From Dermacentor variabilis (taxonomy: Eukaryota; Arthropoda; Arachnida; Ixodida; Ixodidae): 64,000 bases of DNA. Positions 23,550-35,576 of the stretch are shown here, one piece after another (position 1 is the first letter of the stretch; every line of letters begins with the position of its first letter). The DNA is taken from positions 30,960,115-31,024,114 of the forward strand of contig NC_134573.1 of NCBI RefSeq assembly GCF_050947875.1. The letters are read 5' to 3'. A program made the position numbers and the translations under genes. Under the pieces are notes generated by a model that saw only the letters and a program-made list of their open reading frames with translations, did not search any database and had not been told where the DNA came from.

Positions 23550-23964
23550 GGTGCCCACGCTTGTCAAAGCGCGGCAGCCGGGGAGAGGAGCTCTCCAACT
23601 ATGAAGCGAGGAGGTCTGACCGGCGCCGGCCCGGCGGATACGTCACTTCTTGTCACAACGTGTCCGTGCGCCGCCGTCACGTGCACCTCTTGCGCGCCGT
23701 TCCTTCTTGCCCTCGCCTCCGAGAGTATAAAAGCAGCTGCCCCCGGACGCCAAGAGTGAAGCTTCGATTTATTCAGTCGAGTAACGTGGTCTCCCGTTTC
23801 TTCACTTCGGTCGACCTGACCGGCCGCTCTTTTGCGATGCTATAATTAACAAGTTGTTCTGTTAGCAGTCGTCTCATCTTTTGCCAGGACCTTCGGATGC
23901 TTCCAGCTGTGCCCCAGGCCGCCAGGCCAACGCTACCCTTGGGGCTTGCGACCCATTTGCAACA
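23318..23964 (+). repeat. E2 3' LTR (647 bp)
   Basis: It matches 17333-18080 except for scattered substitutions and a shorter (GT)39 run at 23471-23548. It ends GCAACA followed by atat, the right copy of the target duplication. The polyadenylation hexamer seen in the 5' LTR is mutated here (AATTAA). Confidence 0.88.
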
Positions 23965-23968
23965 ATAT

Positions 23969-24692
23969 GTAAATGTAAACTTGTTTTTCAAACGTCCTTA
24001 ATATCGGGCCCAGCCTCACGTTCACTTACCCCTCCACGAGGAAAGAGGATCCCGCGTCTTCGAATCCCCAGTCACAACTACGCAGTTTCCCACGTCATCC
24101 CGGCAGTGCAGGCACGGTTGGCTGCAACAGATAACTGCGCTCGCATCAAGAGCGTTCGCTGAACGTTTACAAATGTGTAAGTGTGCATGGTGTGAAGTTG
24201 CGAAATGACGGGGTTCTTGCGGTGGCCGCAGAGAAACGATAGGAAAAATAAAAAAAATTAACACTTCGCATTTCAATCAGCCGACGCGCCCGAGCTCAGA
24301 GATCGTTTCTTTAGCTAGCACAAACATATAATTGCGTCTTTGTCGAGATTATTCGCATGAGTCAGTAACGACAAAAATGGAGAGGTAAACTACATATGCC
24401 AATGCATACCTGTCACAATGCGCTTTCCGCACTGTCGAAACGCTGCTTACGGCTGCCATAGACGCCCTTGCGCATCTTGCCGCTTCATAGCCCTAATCGA
24501 GGCTTCACAGCGCTGTCGATCTCATTTTACCTACGAAACTCGGAAAAACCGCACTGTTCTGCTGGGACGATCACAGGAGGTGCAGCTGTAAGCGACACAA
24601 CACATTTGCATCGCGCCAAATTTTGATAGCAATAATGTGCGAAAGGCGTTCCGGGTGCGTGGCAGCGAGAATGGCGAGGCAGTCAAGTGAAC
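23969..24692. other. Stretch without recognised gene
   Basis: No exon or repeat recognised between E2 and the LINE 3' end. Open frames are short. Confidence 0.4.
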
Positions 24693-25062
24693 GTATTAAT
24701 TTTATTGGAGGTCCGACGAGGACGCGAACTCGTCGCGCACCCGGCTGGTCCCACGTCGGGACCTTCCCGGTCGCGGAAACGCCGGACAGCAAGGACTTGT
24801 TTGTGAAGAGCGGGGCTACGCAGAAGCGCGTGTCACTCCTCCTTGCTGAACTTGGTGTATTTCGACCTGCACTCCCAGAGAATGCGCGCTAGAGTGGAGG
24901 TCTGCCTGCAGTACGGGTAGGCGTCGTAGCGATATACGTCGAGGTAAAGTTCGTGTAGAAAAGCTATAGACGGATATGTGCCGGTCTGTAAGAGTCGAAG
25001 AGAAACGGCTTGCGCCCTATTCTGCTGAATAGTGCAGCGCCTGCCACGGCCCGTCTCGACTC
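24693..25062 (-). mobile_element. LINE 3' fragment with CCHC-type motif
   Basis: Minus-strand translation gives SIAFLHELYLDVYRYDAYPY followed by CRQTSTLARILWEC, the C-terminal zinc motif typical of ORF2 in RNase H-bearing LINEs. A stop sits just after KYTKFSKEE. Toward the left it ends in AATAAAATTAATACG, a plausible 3' end. It is severely 5'-truncated. Confidence 0.65.
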
Positions 25063-25187
25063 ACTCAAAGGAGAGAGTCGAGTCTGGCCGTGTGCCTGCC
25101 AAATCGCTTCGGTCCTAGGCCGCTAGGGCTCTGCGCATTTGCAGTTCGGCGTCCCAAAAGGCGGATGGTTAGAAAGTACAATGGGGC

Positions 25188-25430
25188 ATGGCACTTGCGG
25201 AGGCGTGGGACGTTTACGCGCATGCACGAGTAAGAGCGGGTGCGAGAGATAAAATGTGGGAGCTTTTGCTCCTTGAATATACTATTCTGCCGAGGCAATA
25301 TGGAGGAATTTCTTAGCGCGTGTTCTCTGCGTTTGTCTCTAGGCGGGCCGGCATTTCAGAGTGGGGTCAAGGTTGCTGACGCTCTGACGCTGGCTGCCGG
25401 TTTGGTGAAACAGATAATATCACAGATGTT
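25188..25430 (+). repeat. Left arm of interrupted inverted repeat
   Basis: The part 25188-25290 pairs with the reverse complement of 27945-28065 (shared TAAGAGCGGGTGCGAGAGA and TTTGCTCCTTG). The part 25300-25425 pairs with the reverse complement of 26285-26420 (shared CTAGGCG, GCCGGCATT, GACGCTGGC and GTGAAACAG). The two pairs are collinear, as if one large foldback had taken insertions in its right arm. Confidence 0.6.
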
Positions 25431-25489
25431 TCGGTGGTAGGAGTAAGAACCGTGGAAGAGGTCGGTCCGCATATATTGAAAATCTAGAA

Positions 25490-26014
25490 GGCAGAGCGCC
25501 TTAGCAACCGCGGTTGAACGCGAGTGACTGAAAGGGAGCCGGTGCTGTTCGACACCCCTGCCACCGCTATGGGAATACGCCGCGCTCCCTAACGCGTTCG
25601 ACGCTAACCTAAGCGAATGTTAACCTCACCTAACGATGCCAAGACAAAAATACAATAATGCTCACGACGTAACTGCTGTGAGGATATGCTGCGCCAGCTT
25701 GCGGGAAGTTACCCTAACCTTGCCTAAGGTAACGTTAACATAACTTAACCAACCTAAGTTAACGTTAACCTAACGTTACAGAACATAGCTTAACGTGGCC
25801 TAGACACATATACAACAATCGGCACGGCGTAACCACCGTGAGAATACGCCGCGCCACTCTAACGCCTTTTACGCTAACCTAACACAACCTAAGCTAACTA
25901 AACCTAACCTAAACCTTAGCTAATCTAACCTAACGTGGACGAGACGCAAAGCCAATAATCGTCGCGTCGTGACATTAGACAGGCACGTTCAACCGTGGTT
26001 GCTAAGGCGCTGTG
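25490..26014. repeat. CCTAAC-rich tandem repeat framed by 32-bp inverted repeats
   Basis: Inverted ends: GCGCCTTAGCAACCGCGGTT at about 25495 and its complement AACCGTGGTTGCTAAGGCGC at about 25989. Inside are three to four degenerate units of about 137-162 bp starting near 25636, 25798 and 25935. Each has ACAATAATGCTCACGACGTA-like sequence, GAGAATACGCCGCGC, and a second half built of CCTAAC/GTTAAC words. The words recall the arthropod telomere repeat (CCTAA)n but are too irregular and internal for a telomere. Confidence 0.6.
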
Positions 26015-26279
26015 CGTTTATTTAATTCAAAGGGGCCCACTAAAAATACTCCTTAAAAGTCCAGAAAAGCGGGCCAGGCTTTTACTATGGCCCCTATTGT
26101 TTCCCCGGGAATATCAGCGATGTTTTTCTTTCTCCTTTTTATTCGGGGGGGGGGGGAGGTAGAGTGCCGTAAGGCGCGCCATAGTTATTATCTGGCATGG
26201 CTGACTCAGTACCAGCGCCACACATGCGAGAAAGTCTGTCCGATGTACCTTTAGACACAGCCATCATCAAATGGGGCGT

Positions 26280-26425
26280 CAATGCGCACTGGTTCACCTG
26301 TTTCACCGCGCCGGCGGCCAGCGTCTGTGCGTAACCAAACTCGACTTCATTCCGCAATGCCGGCACGCCTAGGGAAAGAGGCGTATAACACTCGTGAATG
26401 AACTTCTCCGCCGTAGTCCCTAGGC
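26280..26425 (-). repeat. Right arm, inner block of inverted repeat
   Basis: The reverse complement matches 25300-25425, including CTAGGCG, GCCGGCATT and CTGGCNGCCGG words. The intervening 26015-26279 holds no gene; a G-run lies near 26146. Confidence 0.55.
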
Positions 26426-26656
26426 AGGTTCACATATAGACCGTTTCATCGGCGAGGAAGAACGTACCCTCAAACCAGCGCGCCGCTCTCTTCCTCGCAC
26501 TGGTTTGTGCGGATTGCGTTTTCTCTAGCGGTTTAATTGAAAATTAGTGCAATTCTAGCATCTTCGTACTCGAATTTCTGCCATGTCAGATGACTCAAAG
26601 TCGACGGGCTCCCACTCTGCTTTATTGGGCCGCTAAAATAACTTTAGGGAGCAAGT

Positions 26657-26941
26657 GTGAAGTGCATCTTCAGCCGCGGCATCTTCGTAGAAACCGCGGC
26701 TAGGATAGAGAAGCGTCCGCGTTGCATTGCCAGCATAAACAGAAAGGACTGGATGCCATCGCGTGTATGTTCAGAAGATTTTGTTCCCAGTGAGCGCTCG
26801 ATGACGAACTCGGAACTGGGCACCTTTGATGAAACTGTGATACGAAAGAAAGACGCGTATATTCAAGAAGGTCAACTACTTCGAATTGGTGAATTTCTTC
26901 GTGCACACACATTAAACTTATTTTCTTCAAACGTGTTCTAA
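26657..26941 (+). pseudogene. Possible THAP-domain fragment
   Basis: The frame contains RCIASINRKDWMPS followed by RVCSEDF, which resembles the second half of a THAP zinc finger (Trp-x-Pro-Ser, then Cys-x-x-His-Phe). The His is Asp here and the N-terminal Cys pair is not seen upstream. About 80 bp downstream (27017) a short MKVCSFPLCNQGH reading looks like a THAP start but is out of order. This could be a relic of a P-type transposon or chance similarity. Confidence 0.3.
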
Positions 26942-27944
26942 GATTATCATGCTTGGCAACCAACGTTCTGGCGGAAGTTGACCGAGGACGTATTTTAAAA
27001 ATAGTAAGCGGTGACTATGAAGGTGTGTTCTTTTCCATTATGTAACCAAGGCCATGCCTACCATGTGCCGGCCGGCCCTAGTTCACATGGGCTCACCCGT
27101 GCTTCCGACTCAGCTGTTGATGTCACTCATCCAGCGCTGTATTACTGCAGAAAGTAAAGTTGCTGTTTAAAGAGTAGTTGTTCGTTAATTGAGGTATCTC
27201 GAGTAGGCGAAGTGCCCTTGCACGCTGAGGCACCATTCGAGACCTAAGAGTGCGCACAGTTTTTCGACTCGTCGGGTGCGTCTGGTTGATCGTGGCACAT
27301 TCGCAGTGAGTATTATCAGTTCATTTTATCCAGGTTAACAGCCTTTCCGATCGAGTCATTTTCCAGTTCCTTCTTTTGTAAAGCTTGATGCCCGAGTGCC
27401 AGATAAGCCATGTGAAGAAAATCGTAACGCGAAAATTTTAGAACCACTAAAGCTAGCAAAACGTGCTTCCTCGGAGCCTCGCACTTACTAGGATTGGGAT
27501 GTACGCTGGTGCGGCACCCCGAATGACGCATGGAGACACTTCTGGCATGACACACGGAGACACTTCTGATTCTTGTCGCCTGAGTGATACTTTAACAGAG
27601 TTTAAGGCTAGACATACAATAATAGCACGTTACATGTATACGTTACGTATTGACAATGTTCAGACTTGACTCGCCTACTATTTCGATCGTGGGGAGAGCT
27701 GCGGGAGCCCCTATGGGCCCGTCACCGTCCGATTTTGCTATTGTATGTAAGCTAAACGCTCATTGAAGACCCCCTAAGAAGTTTTGCAATCTAAACAACT
27801 TGTTGACACCTCCCGGGAAAGCGTGAAAACTTGCCACTCGTCGTCAACAGCGCGTTCGCCACGCACCCTCTAGCGCGATCCCACATGCCAGCATGGCACC
27901 GCACGACAGACGGTGCTGCAATTAAAAAATGGCGGCGTCCTGAA
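26942..27944. other. Stretch without recognised gene
   Basis: I see only short frames. A small direct duplication of ATGACNCANGGAGACACTTC at about 27522-27567 is the only local structure noticed. Confidence 0.4.
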
Positions 27945-28065
27945 TAAAACGGTCTATACAAGGAGCAAAGGTCCGCTTATTTTCTCTCTCGCACCCGCTC
28001 TTAGTCGCGCCTGCGCAGAAACGTCGAGCGCCTCGAGAAACGCCACGCATCGCTGTGCCTACTAG
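27945..28065 (-). repeat. Right arm, outer block of inverted repeat
   Basis: Its reverse complement aligns with 25188-25290. The end facing inward carries CGGTCTATACAAGGAGCAAA; a related tatagaccgttt word also occurs near 26436. Confidence 0.6.
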
Positions 28066-30380
28066 CACTTGTAAAGATGCGTCCGGGCGCCTGCTGAAAT
28101 GTTTTCGCTTGTTCGCTCTCACTTCCTATGCTTGTATACTTGTGACGGTCGTCTCAAATATATTTTTACGATATCTTCGTTCGCGTACATTTATTCTGAG
28201 AGCTTATTTCCTTTGTCGCAATATATTTTACAAAGGTTACTCTACAGTATAGCTGAAGGAGCTCAGTCCAGCCCACTGCGGGTTTTTCGTGCGCGGATCT
28301 ATATACTTTGCAGTGGTAGCTAACGTGAATAATAAAAACGAAAACGCAAAAAGCACAGCACATAAGGATCCAGTTAGAATATCATATGTACTGCGATGAA
28401 ACAAGCATCCAAAACGTTGCAATTTGTGATTGCTGCAACATTTACCTTCATTTTAACCCGCTAATTTATGTTTGCTCAGGACTAGTCATTCATGGCATAT
28501 AACGAGTTATCGAATTTGCTCACAGTAGCACTCAACAGTAACATGAGGATGTATCACGTTGAAGTTGTTCTTGTTTATGAACTGCAAGAGCAGCACTGCA
28601 GTTCAGATTCTACCAGCGCAACTTGCTTCTTTAACTGCTTCGCAAAATTACGCGGTTCTTCACGTGTTAATTTTAAGTGGCGGCACACCGTAGCAAACGT
28701 AATTGAGGCTTACAGCTCTTTGCAAGAGACGGTAGGGAATGTACCATTATTTATTCTCATTTCTGTGGTACACATTACATTCACTTGAGCAATTTACTGA
28801 TTTACTGGTGCTTGTTGCTTGAGGAACAAACATGAAGAATCTGTTTGGCGAACTGACACAGGCACCTAGGCCCAAATTTTTTAGTGAAACATGCCTTTTT
28901 GACCGCATGGCTGCAGCCGGAAAGACGCGGAAGCCTCATTTATTAGTAGTGTGGGACATATTGGGGAAGATATCATTATTCCGTGGTGGAGGTCGCAAAT
29001 CACGTAAATTTATGTCAGGCTTGTGGTGTCTTCCTCCTGAGGCGGATATACGAGGTTCCGTTTGATGTACTGATGAAGAGACTAGTTCTCAGTTTGTATA
29101 ATTAAACTACGCAGGTTCGAGACATGGTCAGGCAGAAGGTGTCTGAATTTTCATTTTCAAGACAGCCTACGCTACGCTGCTGTGCCTCGAGTATACTTTA
29201 GGCATTGCAATTGGCGCTGTAAAAACAGCATCAGCGTTCACCACATCAGTTGTGGTGAACTGATGGATTTTGTGAACAATGCGTGCCTCGCCATAACCGT
29301 AGTCGGTTGCTTCTGTTTCGTGAGGGCTTTGCCACATTGTTGATAAAGGCTACTGGCAGCCACTATGATACGATATACATAGCGTCACTTGATTGGTTCT
29401 CGATCTTAACGAAGGAACTTTTGTTTCAGGTGATTTTTAGAGTATTCATGAAGCGTTTACATGGCCCGCCGTCACGTTAACCGTCATCTCGGTGCCTGTT
29501 TCAGGCAACGCTTTAAGAAAAGTAGCATACTTTTTCATGCAAAACGCACCTAACTTTACGTTTTACGAATTACTGAAGTGGCCATATTTCACCAGAACAA
29601 CTCACCAGAGTTTTCAGAATCATGATGAAAGCTTCGCTGCGCAGGGTCCTTCTAACACGGATTTATAATGTCGACACCAATTGCGAAGACTTTTGTTCCA
29701 TGTAAAATGTAATGTCCCTCATAGCTAAGTACGAAGGAAATGTTAAGTGTTTAGCCGAGCATCAGACATAACTTCCCATGTTGAACTTGGAGATATTCTT
29801 TTTACTCAATATTTATCGACAGAGTAGGCGCATATATGCATTGCAACACCGCTGGACACCTTCAACGCTACATAGCTTGCAACATCCAAGCCGTAAATTT
29901 TCTCCACTCACGCTGCTTTGAAGAAGAAACTGCGGTTCAGGCATGGCAGCAGAAAGAAGCCAACATATCCTTCAATAAGCACGGCGCGAGCAACCAGTAT
30001 TTCAAGCACGCACGGAAGAGAAGGAGGGCGCGCCTAGCAGCCGAGCGAGCGGCGTCCTGGCCATGACGTCACACGGCAGAGGGCGCCCCTCCAACTTCTC
30101 GCCACTCATAGAGCCCGCGAGGGTGCGCTATACACAGTTGCCGCCTAGGGTGCCTCGATGCCAGCGCCGCCGTTCAGGGTGGTGCCATCCTTTGACCACT
30201 CCCACGCCGCCTCTTTCTCGCTGCGACGCCAATTTGAATCACGGCGGGCGGTCAGAGTGGTCGCAGTTGATCGGTGCTAACAGCTGAGCTTGCGTTTTTC
30301 GAGGCACTCGCTGGTTGTTCAACTTGTTTGACAGTGTTCGACTGCATGACTGGCAAGCTTGTCAAGTCCACTGAGCCATC
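28066..30380. other. Stretch without recognised gene
   Basis: No exon, repeat family or RNA gene recognised in 2.3 kb. The longest frame (28492-28788, +, 98 codons) has no domain I know and no splice context. The last 300 bp before 30381 are GC-rich and may be the 5' end of the P-like transposon, but I could not find terminal inverted repeats. Confidence 0.4.
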
Positions 30381-33300
30381 ATGACGGGCTGTTGTGTGCC
30401 AATGTGCTCCGGGTCAACACGTAAAAGCCTGCGCTGTTTTCGCCTCCCCCGAGACTCGGAGCGAAGAAAGAAATGGGAAGCTCAAGTAAAACGGGATCGG
30501 TGGAACGCAACTGACAGCTCATATATTTGACAGGTGAGTTGCAAAACAGTTAAGTCTTATCGATCCGTATTTTGCAATTAAAGCAAACTCGTGTACGCCA
30601 CTGCAGCATAGGCAGCGTATAGGTACGCGCATACGTACGGGCGCGAGCGTGTTTTTCGTTTTGAACTTAGCTTTTCTACGCGAGTAGTGCCCTGAATATA
30701 GAGTCGGACAAGGGGGATTTTCATTCGCGGAATATTTAACACTAGCAAAAAATCGTAAAGCCGCACACGTGTTTTAAATTTTCACAGGAAGCACTGGCGT
30801 CTCTTTTGCAAAGTTCGCATCGCTGTTGTTTAGACAGCAGAGTTACTTTTACGTTGAGCGAAAATAGACGAACCAAAAGTTAAGTGCTCGTTATTTGCTA
30901 CTGAAGGCACCCACTGCTTCGTCTGGAGAGTGCGGCTGTTGTGCTGGTGCCACTCGAAGCCCTGCGTTTTTTTTTTTTGAGATCTCAATAGATAATTGCG
31001 GCTCTCATGTCAAAGTGCATAGACGATTTTTTTATTGGTGTATAATTGCATCGTACTATTCGAAAGCGACGTAGCCGATGTTATCATCGCGGGCATATTT
31101 GCACCACGCTGCTCGTAAGCAGACCTTATCGCTGCATGTTCATTCCCGATCATGGTTACTATACTCTGACGGAGCTAAATACCTAAGCAGGCTTTACACA
31201 CGTAAACGTGCAGATAACGCACATTACGGGTCAAATTTTTCTTGAGCTTTCTGGCTCGGCGTCCGTCGTAGCCTGCGCGTTGTTTGGAAACGTGCGAGGT
31301 TCGGTAATACAGCAACATTTTTTATGAACATTTTCTGTTAAGCACCTTAAATAGCTGGTTATTTTTTGCAAGTGTTTTTGTATCAGTCCAAACAAACGTG
31401 AATAATCACATTTTGTGTTTTATTTATTTTTAGCTCCAGTTTCAAGAGGATCAGTTTGAAAGAAATCGACAGGATGGACGCCACCTGTTAAAGTCTACAG
31501 CTCTGCCCACGCTGTTCGACTTTAGACGTGAGTAATAATTGTAGTGGAGCGTATTCCGCGATTTACAGTTATTTCAATAAGCATTGAGACATGTCTTTTT
31601 TATTGTTATTATTAATTCAGCTCAACCTAAGCGAAGGAAACTCCCTATGAGACGGACTGCCGAATGCGGACCTGTTGGCGAAGAAGGCATCAACTCCTCC
31701 TCAACAGTTGCTACAGACGCTCACCAAGAAGACTCCGCTGAACTGATTCGAGATAGTACCTCTTCTTTCGAAGAAAATGCAGTCGAGCATGAGAGCAATG
31801 AATAATATTTCCTCGCTCTCTGTATGTGAGCTACGAAAGGCTCTGCAAGATGCGAAAAAGAAAAACACTGATTTGCATGAAAACTTGTCGACATCAAAAA
31901 GAAGTTGAAGACTGCTGCCAGGAAAACAAAGCGGTTAGAAAAAGATCTCTCAGCGCTGACCAAAAATCTGGATTTCTTGAACGAGGACCAGAAGGCTGCC
32001 TTGAAGAGAAAGAGCCGGAAAGCTAGTGCATGGAGTGCAGAAACCATATAGAAAGCGCTGCAACTCAAATTTGCTTGTGGCTCTGCAGGCTACGACTTAC
32101 TTTTAGAACAGGGCAATCCTCTTCCCTCACGAAGAACACTTTGCAGACAACTGCAGCACCTGTCATTTAAGCCCGGCGTTTTGATTGATACAGTAAAGAT
32201 GATGATAGTGAAAGTGGCCGCAGTGTCAAACATTGAAAAAGACTGCGTCATATTTCTCGGTGAAATGGAGATTCGCAAGGGTGTCGAGCTAGACCGCAGT
32301 GGTGACGGCTTCCTTGGCAAGGTGACGCTCCCTGAAACCGACCGAGCAGCAAACCATGTACTCGTCTTTATGGTTAGGGGCCTAAACACCCGCTGGAAGC
32401 AGGTGATTGCTTATCGCTACACAGGTGCTTTTGTCAATGGAGAGAAGCTGAGAGACTTTGTCTTCCATTTAATCAACCTTTGTGCAAACATTTCTTTGCG
32501 TGTGCTGTGCGTGACATGCGACATGGGGAGCTCCAACCGTGCGATGTGGCGGAGCTTAAACCTCTCAAGCTCCCGCTACTCTGTCACTAGATGCACTGTT
32601 CCCCACCCATGTGACAATTCTATATCATTGTTTTTTGTGCTGGATCCTTCAGATGTACTAAAAAATATAAGAGGGCACCTCTTGCGTAAAGATCCCATGA
32701 AACTTGGTGAAGAAATAGTGGCAAAGTACAATTTACGCAGCAGACATGTGTCGATTGAGTACATAGAAGCAGTCCTAAAGATGGACTCAGAACGACTGAA
32801 GGTGGCACCTAACCTGAGTACCGCGCACATTTCCAACGGCCACTTCACAACGATGAAGGTAAGGGTAGCTGTTCATTTATTCCGGGAAGCACCTGCAGCT
32901 ATAAGGTACTGTGTAGAGCGCATGAAGCTGCCGCCCAAGACTGAAACAAGAGCCTGGCTTTGTGAAGTAATTTTCAAGTGGTACACAATCATCACTGCAC
33001 GGCACCCTGTTGTTGCTCTAAGCTTATCAAATGAAAGCAAATATGAAGAGCATATTGCAACGCTGAAACTCGCTGAAGTCATTGAGAGCTTAGGCATTGG
33101 CATCAAAAAGGTCTGGAAGCCATGCCAGGCAGGGCTGCTAACGTCCACTGCTGCAGTGCTTCAACTGCATGAATTTCTGCTAAAGAAATGTGGCTACGCA
33201 TTCTCCTTGACAGGACGATTGGCCCAAGATTGCCTGGAGAACTTGTTTTCGGTCATCCGGATGATTTCTCTCGTGCCCAGTGCATATGATGTCAAAAATG

Positions 33301-33952
33301 CGCTCAGAATTGTGTCAGTTAGCTAATTCCTCAAGGTACCTAAGAACTCTGGTTATGAAGCTGACGACAGCAACTACTTAGTGGATTTCTTCTCTGCAGA
33401 GATTCAAGAAGTGCAGAAAGAATTTCAAGAACCCTCGTACGATGATGAATGCACAGAGGGCGAGCCATTGTCTCTTGTACAAAATGACATCATTGCTCAC
33501 TTGGCAGGGTACTTGGTGAAGTCTTTTATATCTACTAACAAACCATGCTCCACCTGTACTGAGACCCTGATTGCTGATGAGGTTTCCGTTGAGCATGCTC
33601 TTGTGCAGCTCAAGGAGTACGATCAAGGTTCTAGAAATTTGGTGTAAGTCATACGGTACTGCGCTTTGTTTCTTCCTGTGAATGTGTCTTTAAGAAATTT
33701 CCACAGGAAAATGATATTTGTCATTTGAATCACCCAATCAATACATTGACAAGCCTTATTGAGCGATTAGTTTCTTTGCCACCTAGTGAATGCGCTGACT
33801 ACCCAAGCGTTATGAGAAAACTGATGTGCCGTTTAGTTGTCATGCGACTGCGTATCTACCTGCGCTGGCTGAAAGAACCTGATGATTCAGACGACGGTTA
33901 TGGCAACAAGACTGTGGCTGGCGTGAACTTGCCGTACAGTACCTTGCTTTAA
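30381..33952 (+). pseudogene. P-element/THAP9-like transposase
   Basis: Exon 1 (30381-30533) begins MTGCCVPMCSGSTRKSLRCF, a THAP start, and ends at a strong donor CAG|GTGAGT. Exon 2 (31434-31527) follows acceptor TTATTTTTAG and gives FQEDQFERNRQDGRH and a TALPTLFDF motif, ending at GTGAGTAA. Exon 3 starts at 31621 in matching phase. The second zinc pair is destroyed: the Cys codon is TGA and His is Gln. From 31830 a coiled-coil and DDE transposase follow, with VTCDMGSSNRAMW (catalytic Asp), LDPSDVLKNIRGHL and LAQDCLENLFSVIR (catalytic Glu). The usual first-Asp position (Asp-Glu-Met) reads GEM. C-terminal DIIAHLAGYLVKSF is typical of the P family. Stops at 31803, 32048 and 33324 confirm decay. 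Confidence 0.85.
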
Positions 33953-34012
33953 ATCTTACACAACTCTGTAAATAGCTGCTTTTTTACCACTGACTTGCTG
34001 GGTTATTTTGTA

Positions 34013-34264
34013 GTTTGCATCTTTCTTCATGCTTTGTTTTCATGTTTGTTGCAAAGGTAACACCACAGTGCACGTAGCAACTTTTTGTCCCTATGTCTTG
34101 CACGCTTATTTGGAGATTTACATCTTTTTTCATGTTTTGCTTTTATGTTCTCTTCTTAAGGTTAAACCCCATTGTACATGTCCCACTTATCTGTCCCTCT
34201 GTCTTGCTTACTTGTATTGTAGTTTGCGTTTTTTCATGGTCGACTGCACTTGACATTAAATAAA
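34013..34264 (+). repeat. Tandem repeat and polyadenylation signal 3' of P-like gene
   Basis: Two full units and a partial one of about 103-106 bp begin near 34018, 34121 and 34227, sharing CATNTTTNTTCATG, TGTCCCT and GTCTTGC words. AATAAA at 34259-34264 follows and would serve the transposase transcript. Confidence 0.55.
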
Positions 34265-35576
34265 TAATTTGCACTGTTTTTTTGTTCTGTTGCCTTTGCT
34301 GTCTGTAAGAGGTGAAGTTGACAAGCTAGGTTACGTATTTTTCTGCAGCACTTATGAAGCTCAACCTTTAGGGAGCAGTTATTTTCAGCAGCCTAGCCCA
34401 TCACCACCCAATTTCGCAGGCAAAATAGGAATTGCATGCACAGGCATCGTCAAAACTGCAGCTTTTTACTAAACCTTTTCTGGTCGAGTCTTTTTCACAA
34501 AGCATAAATTTTCAAAGTCTGTACTTTTATTTCGGATTTAGAACTGTGAGAAAAGAATTGCTGCAGTTATTTAATGACCTCAAATTCACCCTTTTTGTGT
34601 AGGTGTACAAGCATGTTTTATAAGTGAGTACAGATGGGCATGAATAAAATAAATGCAATGAAAAATATATGCAGAAATGCGCGTCACAAACGGAAGAATC
34701 GTAGCAGAACAACCGGTGTGCATGTCCAGAGCGAAGTCTGCGTATGAGCGCACGCAAGAACGCTCGGTGGTTGTGCGCCTCTCAGAAAAATGAAACGAGT
34801 GGAAAACTTGCAGCAGTGGGTTATCCTAACGCCAGCGAGGTGCAAGCAGTTTTCGTGGGCCTCGTGAAAGAAAGCGCAGGCGCAGTGGCAACGTTGGTAT
34901 ACGCGGCATCGTTTATATGTACCAGCGTCAGCCTGTAAACAGATGTAATCGCAACCCTGTGGGAAATAAACAGGCGAGGTACTCGCAGTTACACTCTGAA
35001 AGATTAAAAAGCAGAGAGGTTGCCTTTGCGAGCAAAACAAACGGAAACAGCTCGCGCGACAGAAGCGAAACCAACCGGCGCGCGCGAGCGGCTGATGACG
35101 CGCGGATGTTATCAAAGCGCAGGAATTGAAAAACCAAAAACCACGTAGAAAAAGAAAAAAAAAACTATAGGTACAACGAGAATTCTAAAAAAGAAATTTG
35201 CAATGGCGTTTTTTCCGGTTTACACGAACAACTCTCAACCCTATTCATGACATATACCACCGCTTCAAGGAGGTCGAATTGAAGTAAATGTAAACGTCGT
35301 TCCTTCTGTCGAGAATAAATACAGGGCAAGTTGCTTCCTAATTCAAAGGGACCTAAAGATGTGGTGCACAGCACGAACAAACTAATTATAGTATGAAACA
35401 TCGCCTTAGGTTACCGCGTACATTAAGCGCACGTTGACGAGAACGGATACAGAACGGATAAGCACTGCAAGTTGTTGAACCATCATCTATGAACAACTGC
35501 AGTGCCTGCATACAGTGCTGTCTAGCAGTTATTCTCCGATACGTAGTTGACCTATCGTGCACGTACATGTAGTTGC
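34265..35576. other. Stretch without recognised gene
   Basis: Probably holds the right end of the P-like transposon, but no terminal repeat matching the left flank was found by eye. No exon or other element recognised. Confidence 0.35.

Noticed and set aside
25600..25950. Telomere or chromosome end
   Set aside because: The CCTAAC words are irregular, embedded in longer units and flanked on both sides by ordinary repeats.
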